DNA from: Streptomyces lanatus | GTDB taxonomy: Bacteria > Actinomycetota > Actinomycetes > Streptomycetales > Streptomycetaceae | DNA length: 64,000 bases | Direction of reading: 5' to 3' | Assembly: GCF_014655715.1 (NCBI RefSeq) | Contig: NZ_BNBM01000021.1 | Span: forward strand, 118,595 to 182,594 | Part shown: in pieces, positions 61,282 through 64,000 of the stretch | Numbering within the stretch: position 1 is the first letter of the stretch | How the letters are laid out: every line of letters starts with the position of its first letter | Made by a program: the position numbers and the translations under genes | Notes under the pieces: generated by a model | Databases searched by the model: none | What the model saw: the letters and a program-made list of their open reading frames with translations, nothing else | What the model was told of the DNA's origin: nothing

Positions 61282-62958
61282 TCACTTGAGCTTCGCCTCA
61301 TGGAGCCGGCGCGCGGTAACGGCAAGGAGGCGTCGAAGCTTCTCCCTGTTCTCGCCGTAGGTCTTGAGGGCGTGGCAATTCGGGCATAGAGCGATCATGT
61401 TCCAGGGGACGTCCGGTCCGCCTTTGGCCAGGTCCTTGACGTGGTCGACCTGCAGGATGGGCAGGCCGGCTGTGGTTCGCTCGGTGGGGTGGCCGGCGCA
61501 ATCAGGGCTTTCGCACCTGTTCTGGCAGCGCTTGATGACTGCCGCTCTCGCGCTGGGGTCGCGGACGTACTTGTCGGCCAGCGTGGGCTTCTTCATCTGG
61601 CCCCGACGCTCGGCGTTCGCTTCTGCCTTCTCCGCCAAGCGCCTGTACGCGTCCTCGTCGCTCTCGCCGGTGGCGTGCGCTGCGGGATCGACGTCGCTGG
61701 GGCGGTAGTCGCCCGTTTCGTCGTGCAGCTCGCCCGTATCAATCTCCAGTGCGTCAAGAACCTCAAGGGGCCAGGTTCCACGCTCTGGGGAGGGGACGGG
61801 GGCCAGAATCCAGAGGAACTCACGGCGAGGCTGCTTGTCAGCTCCGGTGCCCCAACGCAGCCGGCGTTGCACGATCACGGCCCAGGTTTCGAAGCTCCAC
61901 TGTCCCTGAAACGGCTTGTGCCAGTAGCGCAGTGGACGGCCAGCGCTCTGATGTTCGACCATGAGCTCGTTGCCATCAGTGAGCTTCTGATCGCCAGAGA
62001 GGCCATCGCCGACGTAAGCGATCCAGTTTGTATCGGGGATGCGTCCGTCGGCGTAGGGGCCCTTGTCGTCCGAGAAGACGCTCAGGATGCCGTCGGCGAG
62101 ACAGCCGATCCCTGCCATCTTCTGTCCCCCGTAGACGCTCCAAATGGCCTCGCGGTCTTTGAAAGTTTCCCCGAGCAGAGGCCGCAGAGCATCCGGCCAC
62201 CTGCCGGCGAGTAGCTCGTGGAGGCCGAAGTCTTCCAACAGGCCTGTCGGAAGGGGATGGAAGTAGCGGAGGATCAGTCCTGCCGCCGCTGATGCCGCGG
62301 TATCAGGGTGCGAGCGGAGCAGGTTGTAATCGTCCTCGCGCAGGCCACCAGAGGGGTTGACCTCGTTCAGAGACTCCAGAGTGGGGCGCCGCCCTCGACT
62401 GGTCAGAGCGACTTCCTGTCCCTGCTCAATGGTCCAGAGCTCATCGCGGGTGAGGGCCCAGAACGGGTAACGGGTTCCGTCAACACCGTCTTCAACCTGG
62501 CCGTACTTCACCATGAGCGGAGCGACGGCATCACGGGTGGCCGACCATGGCTGCATGCGGGGTGCTCCGGCCACGGCCTGCCCGATTGCCCAGAGGAGAA
62601 GAACGGGGCGGTGCAGGGCAGGGCCCGTCGCACGACGGGCCGGCCGGACATCTCCCACCCGCCGGTGGAAGGTCTTGGGGGGCTCTACGACGGTGAAGCC
62701 CTCCCTCCTCAACCAAGCCACTGCGTGCTTGAGGCCACCACTGAACCCTGGGGAAGAGGGCTTGAGCGCTACACCGAAGTCGTACTTGTGGGCGACACCA
62801 GCTATCGCTTTCGAGTCGTACAGGTTCCCCTCGTGCTCAAGGAGATAGGTGGCCGCGGCGCGGTAGCCGTAGGTGTCCCGGAATGCTTCCGGGCCGAGCC
62901 TGTCGTGTTCTGTAATCGCCTGCAGGATGCCTGCACGAGTGATCTCAGACGGTGCCAT
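61282..62958 (-). CDS. ScoMcrA-like Type IV restriction endonuclease (head-SBD-SRA-HNH)
   Basis: A 558-residue modification-dependent nuclease. Order of domains: an N-terminal ScoMcrA-like head (ILQAITEHDRLGPEAFRDTY, then YDSKAIAGVAHKYDFG); a sulfur-binding domain (LHRPVLLLWAIGQAVAGAPR, then YPFWALTRDELW); an SRA/YDG-like region (YVGDGLSGDQKLTDGNELMV); and a C-terminal HNH (CQNRCESPDC, LQVDHVKDLAKGG, NMIALCPNCHAL). In S. coelicolor ScoMcrA cuts DNA carrying phosphorothioate or 5-methylcytosine. Start MAPSEITRAG at 62958. It lies just outside the proposed right end of the element. Confidence 0.87.
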   Translation of the reverse strand: MAPSEITRAGILQAITEHDRLGPEAFRDTYGYRAAATYLLEHEGNLYDSKAIAGVAHKYDFGVALKPSSPGFSGGLKHAVAWLRREGFTVVEPPKTFHRRVGDVRPARRATGPALHRPVLLLWAIGQAVAGAPRMQPWSATRDAVAPLMVKYGQVEDGVDGTRYPFWALTRDELWTIEQGQEVALTSRGRRPTLESLNEVNPSGGLREDDYNLLRSHPDTAASAAAGLILRYFHPLPTGLLEDFGLHELLAGRWPDALRPLLGETFKDREAIWSVYGGQKMAGIGCLADGILSVFSDDKGPYADGRIPDTNWIAYVGDGLSGDQKLTDGNELMVEHQSAGRPLRYWHKPFQGQWSFETWAVIVQRRLRWGTGADKQPRREFLWILAPVPSPERGTWPLEVLDALEIDTGELHDETGDYRPSDVDPAAHATGESDEDAYRRLAEKAEANAERRGQMKKPTLADKYVRDPSARAAVIKRCQNRCESPDCAGHPTERTTAGLPILQVDHVKDLAKGGPDVPWNMIALCPNCHALKTYGENREKLRRLLAVTARRLHEAKLK

Positions 62959-63086
62959 GGTCGACACCGTAGAGCAGGCCACTGACAACGAGCCCTGGAT
63001 GCCTCATCGGTACCGTCACAGCCGTCTGAATGCTCCTGAGGATGCCGCCCGCGCCTCGCGCACCGCCCTCGGCGCCCTACCGTGGC

Positions 63087-63305
63087 CTACACGCCCGAGG
63101 CCTGGCGTAGGTCCAGGAAGCAGCGCAGCCGCACACCCGGCTCGCCGGGTTCTCGCGTCGTACGGTCCGCCGGCGCGATCGCCCACCGCCCAGCGAGCAG
63201 TTCCTGGACCGCAAAGACGGTCTCGTCATCGGCGGCCGCGATGTCCACTACGGCCAGTCCTGATTCCGTTACATGCGCTTCGTTGATCGGCCTCACGCAT
63301 CCCAT
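63087..63305 (-). CDS. DUF6207 family protein
   Basis: A 72-residue protein: RPINEAHVTESGLAVVDIAA, AADDETVFAVQELLAGRWAI and TTREPGEPGVRLRCFLDLRQ. This is the recurrent Streptomyces DUF6207 sequence, often multicopy and found in variable regions; function unknown. ATG 63305 has a GGGGC upstream; the frame is open 15 codons further to 63350. Confidence 0.8.
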   Translation of the reverse strand: MGCVRPINEAHVTESGLAVVDIAAADDETVFAVQELLAGRWAIAPADRTTREPGEPGVRLRCFLDLRQASGV

Positions 63306-63722
63306 GACGCCCCGGCGGTCGCCGAAGTTCTCCACGGAATACGGGTTCACCCGCCCGAGTGTGATCGCGGTGTCCTCGACTGATGCATGGCGGGAGTGTC
63401 CCAGCGGGTGCCTGCAGGCGACGGGAACCGGGTGCTATGTGCGGGTGCTGACGAAGTGCACGGTGGGCCCCCACAGCTCCATCGCCGGTGCCATGCACCA
63501 CTGGCACAGAGGACGGCCGCCTCGGCCGTGCTTGTGCGTCTTGCGCTGGCCCGTCGCCCTTACGACCGCGGTTCGCGCCACAGCTTGGCGCGCGGCAGAC
63601 GCATCGAAGCCTACGCAGCCTGTGTCGCCAACTACTGATTCTGTGCCATGCGTGGTGAGCAGCGGAGATCTCATACTCAACGGACGCCTGTGCGGCCTGC
63701 ACACCGTGGCAAGGTGGCCTCC
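63306..63722. other. Gene-free stretch between the DUF6207 gene and the truncated SBD gene
   Basis: About 417 nt. Several frames stay open on both strands, as expected from base composition, but none shows a recognisable family, an RBS or coherent coding bias. It probably contains the promoter of the SBD gene and possible decayed coding sequence. Confidence 0.4.
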
Positions 63723-63725
63723 GTG

Positions 63726-63950
63726 ATGACGCAGGACGAACTGTTGAACGCCCTTGCGGGGCTGCGCCAGGCACGGATCGGAATGGTCCGTGCGCCCCAC
63801 AAGCCTTTGCTAGTTCTGTGGCTGCTGGGACGATTCGCCGCGATGGGGAGCACCGCGGTCACCTATGACGAAGCCGAAGGTCCAGTCAGCCGCCTGATCA
63901 ACGACTTCGGTCCGACGATGAGCAATCCGTCGCAGGCTAAGAGGTCCTAA
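63726..63950 (+). pseudogene. Truncated SBD (phosphorothioate-DNA-binding) restriction endonuclease
   Basis: Seventy-four codons survive. The sequence MTQDELLNALAGLRQARIGM then RAPHKPLLVLWLLGRFAAMG and GPVSRLINDFGP is the beginning of a sulfur-binding domain as in SprMcrA/ScoMcrA-type enzymes. The frame then runs into unrelated sequence (TMSNPSQAKRS) and stops. The rest of the SBD and the HNH nuclease are missing, so it should be inactive. RBS AAGGTGGCC precedes the GTG (63723) / ATG (63726). The break coincides with a likely insertion-sequence end. Confidence 0.75.
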
Positions 63951-64000
63951 CAAAGGCGTTGGACGTGCCGGTGGGTGATCAGGCAGGTCGCGAGGCCGAG
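63947..64000 (-). mobile_element. Possible insertion-sequence end (transposase C-terminus)
   Basis: From about 63941 the sequence GAGGTCCTAACAAAGGCG begins unrelated DNA. On the reverse strand a frame ends here in LATCLITHRHVQRLC-stop, which could be the C-terminus of an IS5-like transposase running out of the window. Only 17 residues are visible, so the family is a guess. Confidence 0.3.

Noticed and set aside
63226..63800. Overlapping frames on both strands between the DUF6207 and SBD genes
   Set aside because: Mutually overlapping, no RBS, no family; kept as an unassigned gap.
1..64000. Secondary-metabolite gene cluster
   Set aside because: No polyketide synthase, NRPS, terpene cyclase or RiPP enzymes are present.

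Overview
The window is about 64 kb of very GC-rich actinobacterial DNA and can be assigned to Streptomyces with confidence. It contains bldG with its partner anti-sigma gene, wblA, a 6S-like RNA locus, crp, acs and a Tad pilus cluster, in an order I recall from the Streptomyces coelicolor SCO3546-SCO3590 region. Much of that order also resembles M. tuberculosis Rv3649-Rv3683: helicase, Tad genes, ssd, HAD, acs, epoxide hydrolase, MarP, NUDIX, nth, crp, MBL, RidA, two ArsA ATPases, WhiB, PonA. These comparisons are from memory, not from a search.

Region 1 (1-42,650) is conserved core chromosome. It runs: partial lipoprotein; H+-pyrophosphatase hppA; anti-sigma kinase and bldG (developmental control); a DEAH helicase of MrfA/Hrq1 type; a six-gene reverse-strand Tad/Flp cluster headed by an Ssd/CpaE-like ATPase; a HAD phosphatase; a candidate 6S RNA; a degenerate Fic-like protein next to a P-loop ATPase; a polysaccharide deacetylase-like lipoprotein; a SulP transporter fused to a beta-carbonic anhydrase; acs; nhaA; a holin-like membrane protein coupled to an epoxide hydrolase; MarP-like protease; NUDIX; nth; crp; NUDIX plus metallo-beta-lactamase-fold hydrolase; a nucleotidyltransferase; RidA; DUF4177; two ArsA/GET3-like ATPases; wblA; a bifunctional penicillin-binding protein; YqeY; a metallophosphoesterase; and a Pr6Pr membrane protein.

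Region 2 (42,656 to about 61,095) is an actinomycete integrative and conjugative element (AICE) of pSAM2 type, next to tRNA-Pro(CGG). It has a tyrosine integrase with an inserted LacI-type helix-turn-helix, Xis, GTGACGC iteron-like repeats, a replication ATPase, a primase-polymerase, a PAPS-reductase-like protein, an FtsK/TraB translocase with clt-like repeats at its 3' end, TraA, Spd-like membrane proteins, several small conserved proteins, and a GntR repressor with palindromic operators coupled to a YdcF-like gene. A 17-bp copy of the tRNA anticodon-arm sequence at 61,079-61,095 is a candidate right attachment site, although it lacks the rest of the tRNA 3' half.

The most interesting cargo lies just inside that candidate site (56,734-60,731), in DNA visibly richer in A+T than its surroundings. 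It is a three-gene cassette: a trypco1-like (trypsin-co-occurring) protein, an AAA+ ATPase with a C-terminal helix-turn-helix, and a cytosolic subtilisin (S8) protease with a large novel N-terminal region. This looks like an NTP-controlled proteolytic conflict or defence system. An inverted repeat between the first two genes could be its operator.

Region 3 (61,100-64,000) is further accessory DNA. It holds a full-length ScoMcrA-like Type IV restriction enzyme (head, SBD, SRA, HNH), a DUF6207 protein, and the first 75 codons of a second phosphorothioate-sensing restriction enzyme cut off by what looks like an insertion-sequence end at the window edge.
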